Shown: piece after piece, positions 12,201-23,756 of the stretch | Position numbering within the stretch: position 1 is the first letter of the stretch | Layout: every line of letters starts with the position of its first letter | NCBI GenBank assembly: GCA_026874595.1 | Contig: CM049312.1 | Location: 29,165,456-29,229,455 of the forward strand | From: Sipunculus nudus | Taxonomy: Eukaryota > Annelida > Sipuncula > Golfingiida > Sipunculidae | DNA length: 64,000 nt | Direction of reading: 5' to 3' | Made by a program: the position numbers and the translations under genes | The notes under the pieces: generated by a model | Databases searched by the model: none | What the model saw: the letters and a program-made list of their open reading frames with translations, nothing else | What the model was told of the DNA's origin: nothing

Positions 12201-12774
12201 ATATTAGATCATTATCAAGCATAAACTTCTGCATTAAATCTCCCCTCAACTGTAATGCGCAACTATAACTCGGACCGCTTAGCTCACAATTGAGGTCACC
12301 CATTATTATAAAATTATACCCGTGACCATATTCATGCACAATGCTATAAAGTTTCTAACCATATTCAGTGTACAATGAGTATGAATTACTAGAACTTGGC
12401 ATATATACATTCAATAAGATAAAGGGAAGTGACCCCGGAAGCCGCAGTAATACCCCAAGGATACGATCGTCATTTATGTCATTAATGCGACTGATGAATT
12501 TACTAAGTTCACGCTTCCACAGGATGGCAACACCTCCTTTACCACGCCGGTGAGACACATATGGGTCTAACGATTTTTCAGAAACGCCATAGCCATCATA
12601 GTTGAAATGTATGGAATTGAGAAAGCACAGGTTATCAGGGAACAGCCAATGCTCCGATATACAACATACATCAACAGAATACTTGTCAAGAATGTTTGAC
12701 AAGTACACAGTACTAGGCATAATACCCCTTACATTAAAGTTTGAGATACAGAATGGCTTACTCTTTTTTGTCAT
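9246..12774 (-). pseudogene. LINE ORF2: endonuclease-reverse transcriptase, with one stop and one frameshift
   Basis: Encodes the target-primed reverse transcription enzyme. The N-terminus (from 12774) shows the AP-endonuclease hallmarks: an N-V-R-G start, CISEHW, later GDLN, then DHILIP and SDHLPV. The reverse transcriptase shows NNYRGITLLP, LLDSSKAFDRVWH, SVRQGGVLSPWLYNLFIND and the catalytic TQADDVALLA. A Cys-His knuckle (CHFC ... FHGMMVC) lies near the end, but in another frame, so a frameshift around 9560-9600 separates it from the main frame. An in-frame TAG at 12355-12357 splits the endonuclease between residues 139 and 141. Otherwise the frame is open for about 1,090 codons. ORF2 starts 57 bases downstream of the ORF1 stop. 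Confidence 0.92.
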
Positions 12775-12830
12775 ATTATAGAATGTAGAAGATGCGGGTT
12801 ACATAAGCATATAATATAAAAGAAATTAAT

Positions 12831-14469
12831 TTATTTCATTTTAACCCTCGGTCTCCAACGCCTTGCATAAACACCTTCTGGCCAGAAACGGTCACTCATT
12901 ACACTGTTACAGAAGTCACGTGGCACCCGTAAGTAACCACAATTAAAATCACCGTTTCTGGACCTGAGTATGCGAAAGTCAATCACCTCAATGCCACCTG
13001 TAACAATATATCTGAGTGCCCTCTGTCGATTCAGAGACTTTCTTATTCTGCCAATGTAAAACTCGCATTCAGGAGGATCCCACTCATTATAATTTTGGCG
13101 TGAGCTAACCACAACATTTATCCGATTACTTTCAGTCGTAGGACCATTGTTTCTCTGCCGTTCATCTGCACCTCGTTCTGGGGTTCCACATCCACCTGTC
13201 CTGCTTTCGTCATGGTTACAATCGGTGGCATGATCTTCATATGAATTGGACTGTGCCTCTATTTCCATTGGCGGTTCAGCTTGTACGTCTGGGACATTCC
13301 CAGTGTTGACCATAACAGGTGTGTCCGAAATTGAATTGTCTACTTCACATCGCGTCGCAGCCACCTGGCGAGACACTGGGACATTTACCGCTACTTCGCT
13401 GTACGATCTAACTGGACCGCTAACACTGCGCCCCCGTTCTGTGTTTGTTGCGTTTACTTGTTGATAGTCCGGCCTTGCGCCAGGATACGTCTGATTGAGC
13501 ACACTTGTCACCACGGGTTGATCAGAGCTGTACTGTAACAACTGCTCTCTCATGAACGTGATACTGCGAGTAATAGAGCTGGTCTTTAACATTATTGAGT
13601 CAGTCTCAGCCTCCAGGTCTCGCATTGACTTTTTTATTCTTTTGAATTGACCCCGTAGCGATGATTGTGTATTATCCGAAGCAGTTTTGAATTCGGTAAC
13701 GTTTTCTTGTATGGTTACATGATTTCTCTTTAGAGCCGCCATGTCTTTTTGCAAACTGCCGACTGTGCCTTTACACTCAGCCACTTCCTGACGTAAACCC
13801 CCAATTTCCTGCCACATGGTAGAGGTAATGTTTGACAATAGAGAGTGAATATTCTTTAATTCTCCTTTAACAGATTCATCACGTGATAAAATATATGAAA
13901 ATCTTGTGTCACAGGATTTCTTCAGTTCAGAATAATCAGACTTCATAACAGATACTGAATCGCTTATTGAGGCGGTGATGTCACTAACATTAAGTGCTAA
14001 ATGGTCGTACACGAGGGGTGGCTGGTCGCATGTTGTGTTCAGATTTGGATCAGATTGTTTACTATTTGAATATCCACTTAGCACATCTGTTATAATTTCC
14101 GCATTATTCCGAATATGAAGTCAATCAGGATATAACAGTCCCCTGCCAGCTTTCGGGCGTGAGCTTGGGGGTTGTGTCTTGTGACCTTTCTTTTAATAAG
14201 ACTGCCACCAGGAAAGTTTGGTTTACCCTGAACAGTAGAGAATAGAACATTCCTGACGTTATCAAGATCGACTCCACCATGATGGATGGCTGATAAACAC
14301 TGATCGAGGAACTCTTCTTTGGGTAAAATTACTAATGGGTATAAAGTTTCCTTGATCCATCCTAGCAGGCTATCATCTGTTTCTATATTTTGATTGACGT
14401 GGTTAGGATGATTAACAACGCCCAGCGCCTCACCAATTATGTCACTAGTTCTCACTGGGCTATGATCAA
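12831..14469 (-). pseudogene. LINE ORF1: coiled-coil nucleic-acid-binding protein, 5'-truncated
   Basis: The downstream frame (12831-14122) encodes an N-terminal segment, a long heptad-rich coiled coil (about residues 30-190 of the open part), a Ser/Asn-rich hydrophilic linker, and a C-terminal basic module with CEFYIGRIRKSLNRQRALRY, then a FWPEGV.ARRW ending. This resembles ORF1 proteins of two-ORF LINEs that bind their RNA. An upstream frame (14090-14469) encodes a domain ending ARKLAGDCYILIDFIFG. Its C-terminal end overlaps the start of the downstream frame, so the two are probably one protein split by a frameshift near 14100. No initiating ATG is present before the 5' insertion boundary, consistent with 5' truncation. 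Confidence 0.8.
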
Positions 14470-14526
14470 GACCTAATTAGGTCTTGATGGGCGTGGGCCG
14501 TCTGGCCGTGTTGCACTATGTGAATG
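14470..14526. repeat. Target-site duplication, 5' side of LINE
   Basis: Perfect copy of 9004-9060 (57 bp). Confidence 0.95.
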
Positions 14527-14945
14527 GAGAGGAACGCTGGTATCTTTGATATTTCTTCACTTATATCAATAAACAATTCTGAAAATAACAAAGGAGTATG
14601 ACTGGCCGTGTAAGACCATGTAAATAGAGATTAGCGTCGGTATTTTTTTACGAACCGTCAGTGATATGACTTATCATGCGTATGATATTATTATTTTCAT
14701 ATGTATATCATGCGTGTCATGCCAAACGGTTGGCCGTAAGTCAATGGTCGATCGTATCCAGTGTCAAGTACGTAGCACCTAAAAAACTGCTGCTTTGTTA
14801 TTTTCACGATTTGTTAAAGATATGACTAAAAGTTTTTTTAAAAATACCGACGCTTTTCTAAATTCACATGGACAGGCACGGCGACCGGTACTGCTTTGTT
14901 GTTTTCCATGATTGTTAAACGATATCACTGACGGTTCGTCACCAC
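14527..14945. repeat. Imperfect inverted/direct 65-bp units
   Basis: Three related blocks share ATGTRAAT..AGA..AGCGTCGGTATTTTT: one at the LINE site (14515-14555), one at 14580-14655 and one inverted at about 14840-14945. The last two also share ACGAACCGTCAGTGATAT at their far edges, giving an imperfect hairpin of about 350 bp with a palindromic centre of CATATGATA-type sequence. Confidence 0.6.
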
Positions 14946-17900
14946 AGTGTCAGCTAGAGCCTGGTTAGCCATGACAACATGACACTCAGGCCTTCGGAAA
15001 TAAACTGATAGGGCCTGGAGTCATGATGGCAGTCACAACAGAACGCCCATTCTAAGGGTCGGATCAAAATATTTACTGTCTGGTATTATTTGGCATCACA
15101 GGCTTATAAAGTCGTATTATACGTGCTTAATATCGAAGAAGAAATGTTGTTACACAAAAATAATTACATTTATTACCTCCTTTCATCACCGTGGCACCGA
15201 TTCACGTGAAGCGGTACTTCTCATTCAAAACTAAATGTGTCATGGCGCGGTCGTGTATGTAAACTTGGAAGTCGGAAGCCGGAAACCAAGGAATTGTCTT
15301 ATAAATTAAGCAGTTTAAAGCATGTGCAAAATGCTAACGCTTCAATACCGTTTTGTTTTTCCCCGATAGAATAAGATCTTCATTATCATTCTGTGAAGAA
15401 TAATAGTGATCCATTCTTTAATCTGAAAGTTATGGATGATTTTGTGCTCGGAAGCCATCTCGGAAGTCAGTCAGAAGTGCTGGGATGTGATCCACTGGTA
15501 TAACTCGGAAGTCACAGAGACGCACTGGTTAACTTGTGGTCAGTTAAGAGCCAAAGCCCAAATGCAGTTACATTATAATTATAGTTGCATGCATATATTA
15601 AAATTGTTTATGCATGATTCAACTTTTAATGAGTGTATAATACAATATACATGATACATAATTGAAAACCTAAAACTTCTTATTTATTTTATTTGTAAAT
15701 TTAATATATATATATATACATATTTGTGGGTGTATTTTCACGTAATATATTTCGCCCCATCTAGAGCTATGTTTTTGTTGAAGATATTTATATTTACATG
15801 GGGAATGTATGGGAAGGGATAAATTTTTAAAATATGCAATGTAAAGAGGACATTTTGAGGCACCTTAAACAAATGATTATGAGGATTTTCTGTTTTCCGC
15901 AACTATTCTCCTACATTTTTTTGAACAATTTATTCAAACTTGAGGTTGTTGGGCTTTAATATTTATATTTCTATAAAATTACGGTTTAAACTGTAAAGTC
16001 CAAATATTCAAAAGTTAATTCGTAACATGTTAATGTCAATGATGAAATGCCCATCTATACATTTATAACTTGCAAAATGTCACTATTTAAAGGTAGTACT
16101 CATTGTAAAATAATTGATTTGTTTAAGTCTTATGACGATCTTTGCATTTTACCGACTTTTGTGATCTGTGAGCGCCCAGGCTCACAGTGCGTGAGTCTGA
16201 GTATCAGCCGAGGAGGCGTGAGATTTTTCGCGGTCGATCCCACCCCGAGCTGAGCTCTGTGGGGAGACCGTGCATGACTCGCACGGTAATGCGATGGGGG
16301 GGGGGGGGGATTCCTCAATATACTAGTATATATTTGGATGCTCTCATAGTGGAGTAAATCACCAACTTATGAATTGGAAAGAAAAAATATAATAATGAAA
16401 TTGCTGGGGAATAAAAAAGTAATGAAAATTGATTACGAATTTATTGGAAAAGAACTCGATAAAATGAGAGATATTACGTCTGAATGGGCTTGCGCCCTCT
16501 ATGGATGCACCACTGAATAATAAATATGGTATAATAATCCCTAATACGGCATTAAAAAAAGTTATGAATTACGATGTCATTCAAAATAAATACAGTAATA
16601 TATTTTCCATACGTTGAATAAATATGAAAATTCAATATATTTTCATCTTTATAAAAATCCATGCATCTGAATATTCCGTGTATACTCACTATTTTTATTT
16701 TATCCTTATATTTTTATCCTCAGAAAACAAAATTAACCGGACTATAGTCGGAATTCTCGATACAATATAGTACCGTGCGCTTTCGGACATCCTTCTCTCT
16801 GAACTTAATAGTTGCTGGTATCAGGTTCTATAATTAAACAGAATTATTTATATCTATAACATTTGCTCTGTAACAAATTATATTTAAACATTTACTTTTT
16901 CCCCCAACATAAAATACGGTAACAGCGTAAAATATTGATGAGTTAATATAATCTTGTTTTACAAAATGAAATAAAATATCAATATAATATATTATAAAAA
17001 AAAAACAGCATCATGAATGTTAAAAAACAGATTGAGTTTATGAAAAATATGTCATATTGAAATAATTGAAAATGCTTGACACGTTTGCTGACGATATGAT
17101 GACCAGTGCATTAGCCATTACTGGCTTCCGAGTTTTACACATCTGGACCATAACCGGGCATTTCCGAGAAAAAAATAGTCAATAACTTGGGATGGATAAC
17201 TTTGATTTTTGCATTATGATAGAAAAAACCTTATTCTATCAATAAAAATAAAATGGTACTTTCCATTGATGTAGTAGCATTTTAATTATGCTTCGATCAT
17301 TGCATTATTTTAAAAAATCCTTGCTTCCGACTTCAGACTTCCGAGTTTTACACATAGCCGTTTGGGAATCCCCTACCGGAATTTATGGTTCTCCCGCTAA
17401 CAGACGTGGAGACGAGTTTTTCGAGTAAAACCAGCCTCGGTATTAAAAACTGCTGCACGAATACACGTAAGTCAACCGTTGATGTAATAATTATTATTTT
17501 CCCCAACAGAATAACTTCACTTTTTGTCTTAACTCAGGAAAATGACAGCTCGAGAAGTAGATGAAGATGAAAAAGTAGTGTCAGAAATGGCGTGCACATC
17601 TGCACATACTAGAATTGATGCGAACCCAATAGCTTGTACTGTCACACCATCGTCTTCAGTATATCTAAAATCGAAGTTTGGGGTGACAAGCTGTCGCTAG
17701 AGCCTGGTAATCCAATTGATCATTTAATTAACGGGAGACCCCGATAATGGGGTAGGTTTTCTTTGATGTTGACTGATTAATCCTGGTATGTACATGATTT
17801 CATTGCTTCAATTTCTTTAATTTTAGCTAAACATTGCATATTAAGGAATGATAGAATAATTTCCAATGGAAAATATAATTTACTTCACATTAATTTTATA

Positions 17901-17959
17901 TAATTGCAACTAGAGGTAACCATTATTTAAAATTTAATTTGTTTGGTAAATTAAACAAA
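14946..17959. other. No gene seen
   Basis: AT-rich DNA with stops in all frames. Short repeated phrases occur: GCTAGAGCCTGGT at 14952 and 17697, and CTTCCGAGTTTTACACAT at 17127 and 17338, with an inverse AAACTTGGAAGTCGGAAG near 15260. A GC-rich block with nested hairpins and a G homopolymer lies at 16160-16310. These look like old repeat debris. Confidence 0.45.
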
Positions 17960-18395
17960 GACCCTCATTCACACAAAATACGCAAACACACACAATATAA
18001 CATGGCTATTATTAAATTTGGTCTCTTTTGAATGGAATCATTTAATTAAAATGTGAATTGTTTTCATTACTTGTCATTAGGCGTCTTTCTGAAGGGACGA
18101 TGCAGACGATGCCGTCTATAATACGATAACGTCCACATGATCGGCGTACCTTTTCATTCGCACGATATGAAAAAGACCCTCATTCGCACGAAATACGCAC
18201 AAACGCACAATATAATTTAAAACATACCATGGTTATTATAAAATGGGGACTCCTTTTTATGGAAATATTAAATAAGAAAGTGAATTGTTTTTATGACTTG
18301 TCATTAGGCGTCTTTCTGAAGGGTGGATGCAGACGATGGCGTCTATAATACGGTAACGTCTATATGATCAGCGCACGATATAAGTATATGACATA
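17960..18395 (+). repeat. 215-bp tandem duplication
   Basis: Unit 1 (17960-18174) and unit 2 (18175 to about 18395) both begin GACCCTCATTC-CAC and contain CTTGTCATTAGGCGTCTTTC and GGCGTCTATAATACGRTAACG. A partial third unit (GGCGTCTATAATACGAAGG) follows near 18470. The copies differ at several sites, so the duplication is not very recent. Confidence 0.85.
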
Positions 18396-18539
18396 AAACA
18401 TCACATTAGTATGGATAAATATTTTATTAAATTAGGTCTCAAATCTATAAGGAAACAATATATGATGGCGTCTATAATACGAAGGCCTCTAAGACATCTT
18501 TGTTAACGTCCATCTTCAATCACACCATATACACACTAA

Positions 18540-18939
18540 AGCTGTGTTTCCATTCAACCATAAATGTTGTACGTCTCGTACGCAAAAAAATCGGACCCCT
18601 CTTTTTAAGATGAACTGTTTTCATGTACGTTTAAACGTGCTTCGCATGCGTATCCGCAAAAAAAAGACAGCATCGAAACGGATCGGTGAGCGATTCATCC
18701 GTTTTGCGGATGACAGAAATGTCAACATTTCCGAACAGTGCCGCGGCGCCAGGTGTGATGAGACATATTGACTTTCTACCTGCCTGTCGTCCTTAAAGTT
18801 TCAAAAGAGGCACGCGAAAGGATATCTGCAAGAAAAACAAACGTACTTATGGAAACAGTTTTTGCGGACAGTGCACTATGGAACATACGTATGTCCTTTG
18901 CGGATACGTTTTTTGCGGATACATGGAAACACAAATTTT
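18540..18939. mobile_element. MITE-like element with GTGTTTCCAT termini, TAA-flanked
   Basis: Left end AGCTGTGTTTCCATTCAACC. Right end in inverse orientation CATGGAAACACAAATTTT. TAA is present immediately outside both ends (18537-18539 and 18940-18942), matching the 3-bp duplication of PIF/Harbinger-type elements. Internal GCGGATAC / GTATCCGCAAA phrases recur in both orientations. Open frames within it lack domains. A lone copy of the right terminus is seen near 2860. Superfamily assignment is inference. Confidence 0.5.
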
Positions 18940-19011
18940 TAAAGGAAATATATTACACTATATAAAGCGGCTGTATGGCCTGTTTTTAGGGGTCTTAATG
19001 GTGTATTGGCT

Positions 19012-19113
19012 TATAATACGAAGGCGTCTATATGATCAGCGTCCATTTTCATGGCGTCCAAATGAACAGCGTCCAGGTGATACAATGGCGTCTATCTGAA
19101 CAGCGTCCATCTG
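19012..19113 (-). repeat. 15-bp GCGTCCA repeat array (inverse of 6759-6854)
   Basis: Units of GCGTCTA/GCGTCCA followed by TATGATCA, TTTTCATG, AAATGAACA and similar. This is the reverse complement of the left array, in the position expected if both belong to one inverted repeat. Confidence 0.85.
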
Positions 19114-19126
19114 AGATGATCCCTGC

Positions 19127-19560
19127 GATACGCATACAAACGCTCATACAAGTGTCATGAAACACTGAAGCATTAGCTGTTTGATATTTGCCGTTTGACG
19201 ATCCGTCGATCAGGTGTTGCCATTATATATATATATTGTCTAATGCTCATGCATCCACAGAGGAATACAACATACATTTTCAACACTGACCACGTTTTTT
19301 TTATGAATTTGCTTGACCATAAGAAGCTAATCTTCAGCCGACTTGCCGACAGCCGGGCGTGGGTGGAGTCAGGCGGCCATGACGCATGGGCCCGCCAGGC
19401 TATTGACGAGTCCTGCTTTGCACCTTCAAATTCCAGCCTGAGATACAACTATTTTCTCATATTCTACATACAACATAATGAATTTTAGTCATTAGCATGT
19501 AATTAACACAGTCGTCAAACCGGCGTTTCGGCAAAAAGGAATCGGCAAGGTGGTAGTCGG
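19127..19560 (-). repeat. Right arm of the large inverted repeat
   Basis: Reverse complement of 4591-5068, lacking about 40 bases present in the left arm. It ends GGTGGTAGTCGG. Confidence 0.85.
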
Positions 19561-21020
19561 CATTACGTCATGTACCCGTGTATGGGTGTGTATCATTAAT
19601 GCCTGAGATAATTCTGGCTGCTCGACCCTGAAGCCGCTGAATTGGAAAACGAACTGTACGAGCACAAATTCCGAAAACAGTAAGGCCACAGTCAATATTT
19701 GGTTGAATGAACGCGTGATTATATATATTCAAGTATATTTAGGGAGAAATTTGCTAATTCGGATGGGGTACATATCCCCCCCCCAACACACACTTTTTAG
19801 CAAGGGGGATGGTCGCTTTTATCATTCCCCTGCTATTCAGATTATAATACAGAATGTATTTATATATTGAAATAAAATATTTAAAATAAAATGGCATTGT
19901 AGTATTTTGGTTCCATTTCTGAGTTTACCATGAAATATTAGATAACTAAACCTGGTTTAGAATTAACCTTCACTTGAAATATAAAACCACAAATTTTTAA
20001 AGAATAATACATAAATAAATAAATTTGAAGTGTGTCACACAGAAAATAAAAGAGTCAAATGGCCATTATAAGCGATAGAGGAATAGCCGTCATTGACAAC
20101 AAAACATTTATGAAATATAACGGAGCCAAAATTCAATGACCAGAATTCATGACCGATATATAAGGCCTGACCGTTACTGGTTCGTGATAATTTCATGGAG
20201 TGACCATACGCTCTCTTATTATATTCATAACTATATGAATAATGCCGCCATTTTGGCCATGAGATCCAGCAAAATGGCGGATATCGTTAGTTGTGTGTGG
20301 TCCAATAATCTGCAAATCTAAAGAAAATCTTTGTAATTTGCACGAAACATTGGGTGCAATGTCCCTATTTACATGTTCCCATGCTGATAAACGTAGTACG
20401 ACAAAGATTGGCACTTGTGTAACTCCGACCCAGAGCGCCAGGCTGTTACTGAGAAATAAATACCCAACGCACATCTGCGGCGGCTCTCCCATGTTCCCCT
20501 TTAACATGTTATAACCCCGAATTCTGCTTTATTGTCAGATCAGTCTTAACGTGTATATCATTACCTGTAATTTACCTGTGCTATTCTAAGCTGGCTCTTT
20601 TAACCATTGTGGCAATATGGCCTTCCCCTATAAGTGATCTCTGCGTCAGCAGTTGATTTATCTCTAACAAGTACAGTCATGATTAGAAAATGACAGGTTC
20701 TGGTGTCCTACAAAAGACACCAGTGATACGAGACAGACATTTCTGTCAATACGACAATGCTTGGTACAAAGGGATTGACACGTTAATGTATCAGACAATG
20801 ACATCCTCAATCTATTAGCTTTCAGAGGATATAACCTTCAGCACACCTTCGTCTAAACATCAGGGAAAAAATTAAACAAAGCTGCATTAAAAAGGATCAA
20901 AAGGCATTTAATTGACAAAAAGAAACGTAAACAATTAACTTCGTTAAAATTAATTCATTTGCTCTGAAAGGTTGTTGATTTTCATAGACATTTGCATGAA
21001 GGTTGGCATTAAGTGCGAAG
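19561..21020. other. Upstream region of lectin gene 1, no gene seen
   Basis: No supported gene. Short open frames around 20136-20514 overlap on both strands and lack domains. The final few hundred bases are plausible regulatory DNA for the gene that follows. Confidence 0.4.
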
Positions 21021-21028
21021 TATAAAAA
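21021..21028 (+). promoter_or_regulatory. Candidate TATA box of lectin gene 1
   Basis: TATAAAAA lies about 30 bp upstream of a short pyrimidine-containing stretch. About 65 bp further on, the sequence CTTCTGAAG|GTGAGT forms a strong splice donor at 21092/21093, as expected for a short non-coding first exon (about 21050-21092). Confidence 0.5.
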
Positions 21029-21404
21029 CCGCCATCTTTTCGATACATGTTTCTCCCCACTAAAGGGTCGAAGAAAGAGAAGAACTTCTGAAGGTGAGTC
21101 ACATCTTTATCAGCAGAGCATGTATTTTCTCTGAATGATCACAATATTCAGTGTTATTTACGCAAAATAACAAAAACAATTTACATTCCTTCTTATTCAA
21201 TTAATTTCCTTTTTCCGAATAGACAATTTTGTGGATTATGAAAATTTGAAATTTATTCATTAATTCAATTTTATACCCAATGAACTAAATGACACAACGA
21301 ACGTTTGTTAAAAGATCAAATATAGGGCTTGACTTGAATAATTTCTGCACTGCACTGCAAAGAATACTAAATAATCTTATTTCCACTGGATTCTTTTCCA
21401 GTAG

Positions 21405-21411
<7 letters not shown>

Positions 21412-21491
<80 letters not shown>
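21412..21491. repeat. (TA)n microsatellite
   Basis: TA run with one TTTA interruption, in the first intron of lectin gene 1. Confidence 0.95.
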
Positions 21492-21492
<1 letters not shown>

Positions 21493-21612
21493 GCGACATT
21501 TTGTGAATCTGCAGTATTCCATTCTCCTGGTTTTTAGAAAGCGTCGATATGCACTTGCCACCTGACCAAAACACCTAGAATGAAGAGTTGATTGAAGAAG
21601 ATCCTTTGTAAA

Positions 21613-23676
21613 ATGATACCATTAGGTAATATAGTTGACACGCTTTATACTCACATCGCAGATATAATCCAATATTTCCTTATGTCCTGTGTTCATACTA
21701 ATGAGGGAGACAAGTATCTTTTATATCTTAGGCAACATCAGGGGAGAGAGTTACTTCAAATTGTGCTGTTTTTTATATTCTGTTATATCTTTACCTTCAG
21801 CGCTCTGGTCTCATTGCCTCTTCAAATCATGACAGATATCTCGTCGGAAGATCTTCATACCATCATATTCGTTTGTTTAAAGATGGATAAATTAAATTTA
21901 AAATTTTGTGACGATGAATATGTTTTGGGAAGAAATATATATGACAAAATATTGTTTTAATATTTAATACTAGATGGCGCTGCCAGGCAAACAAAGTTTA
22001 CCATAAATAAAAATCATACCTCATTTAGTCTTCCAGCATTTTTTTTTCACACGCATTTAACAGAACACATATGATGTACAACATATTTTCTTAATTTTTA
22101 TAAAATAATCTAAATGATTGTCAAAGTATATTCTAAAATATAACAATAGTGAATTGATATTTGTTTCATATTTTGGCTAGGGTTATGTGTTCCCATTGTA
22201 CAGTTAGAAGAGGGAAAGTTAGGAGTCAACTCTGAATTGTGCAGTGGTTTGTGTGATTTTGCCAGCGGGGATCCTGCTTGTGTGAACAAATCGATCATCG
22301 TGATAAAAATCATTCTTCAAACGGACATAGTTTTGCCGCTACCTGCGTGTGGTACGTATTTCATTAATTTTGGTATATTATGCGTTATGGTGTTGGTTAA
22401 AGTGCACGGGACTTCAGCCGGGTTTATGCCGGATAGGTTAGCATTGATCGAGTTCACTAGTGTAGTTCCTGATAGATGGCGCTGCAACCTACTCTTCATG
22501 AAATAATATCAAATTCGCCCGGATGAATTTGACGACTCTGGAAAATTACCCCCTCAGGACACACTTGATATCGTTCCCGGCACCTCAAGACCGAATATGG
22601 GCATTTTCAAGGCGTGGCCATGACCCAGTAGTCACTCGTTTACTTTTTAAGAGATCTACTTAAACATTTTGAAATATGCATTCGTCATGATCTGTATCGT
22701 GAATCCTGCATGCTAAGGCAATCTCCATGTAATACATTTTCCGACACATTATATTTAATATACGATATGATGACAGTATTCTAGTACTATTAAATAACTA
22801 TTAAAGCCGACTATTCTTTTTTTGTAAGCTCTATGGGATTTCCGGTTTACTCTATTTGTTCATATTAATATCTTTACCTGTATCTGTCCGAACAGTATAT
22901 TTCAACTCAAACATTTTAGCAGAGTAATGAACACTATAGTTTAATATTTTGGTCCTCATGGAGGATAATCCTGATCTTTAACCTGGATTGCGGAAATGTG
23001 AGCATCAGGAAAAAAAAAAGTAGTTCATGTTCACGTTCACAGATGGCAGCAGGTTGAGTTTGTAGAGGCTCTGACTGCCCTGTCTGACCACACCAAACGA
23101 ACTATGATTCTACGGAATCAAAATCTACACATGGTGCGAGCAAGTGATATTAAAATTTTCTATAAAATTAAAAGATTTAAAAAGAAATACCTAAATTTCC
23201 TTGAATTCATGAAACGATGATCATTTTAAACACAAAATTGTTATCATTACTTCTATCTTCAAGATTTATATGAAGGAATGGAGGTAGCCTAGTTTACTTT
23301 TTACGCGAAGTGAACTAAGCTTTATTCGAAAAAGGATTTCCATCGCTCTTGATATTTTCTCATGAACCATTTTACTTGATCTGCAGAGTGCGGAATTCGG
23401 TATGTGGCACGTGGTAAAATGACACTTCCAGTGGAGTATTAGGTCCGCATATCGTGCGATGTACAGCGACTACGGGATATTTTTTACCATGTATTTGACC
23501 CACAAATTCAGCATAATCTATTGGGCTTTGGCATCACAGGCATCACCGCTGTGTTTTACAACCCTAAAATAAATTCCCCACGCGATTTTTTGCCTCATTC
23601 TGCATACCACCTCCTGCTGCCTCAATCCGCATATACCATACCGTGAATAGTAGACAATATTACTCAGCTACAAATG

Positions 23677-23756
<80 letters not shown>

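Larger units (their letters stand above)
9061..14469 (-). mobile_element. Young non-LTR retrotransposon (LINE), two-ORF, apurinic-endonuclease type
   Basis: A 5.4-kb insertion on the minus strand between perfect 57-bp direct repeats. It holds an ORF1 coding region (12831 to the 5' edge at 14469), ORF2 with endonuclease, reverse transcriptase and a C-terminal Cys/His knuckle (9246-12774), and a 3' UTR of about 185 bp that ends GGAATAAAATGATTACA with no poly(A). The 5' edge falls inside an open frame with no ATG upstream, so the copy is slightly 5'-truncated. It carries one in-frame TAG in the endonuclease, one frameshift near the ORF2 C-terminus and one apparent frameshift in ORF1. The motif style suggests the I/Jockey/CR1 assemblage; the clade is not resolved by eye. 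The perfect duplication indicates a recent insertion. Confidence 0.93.
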
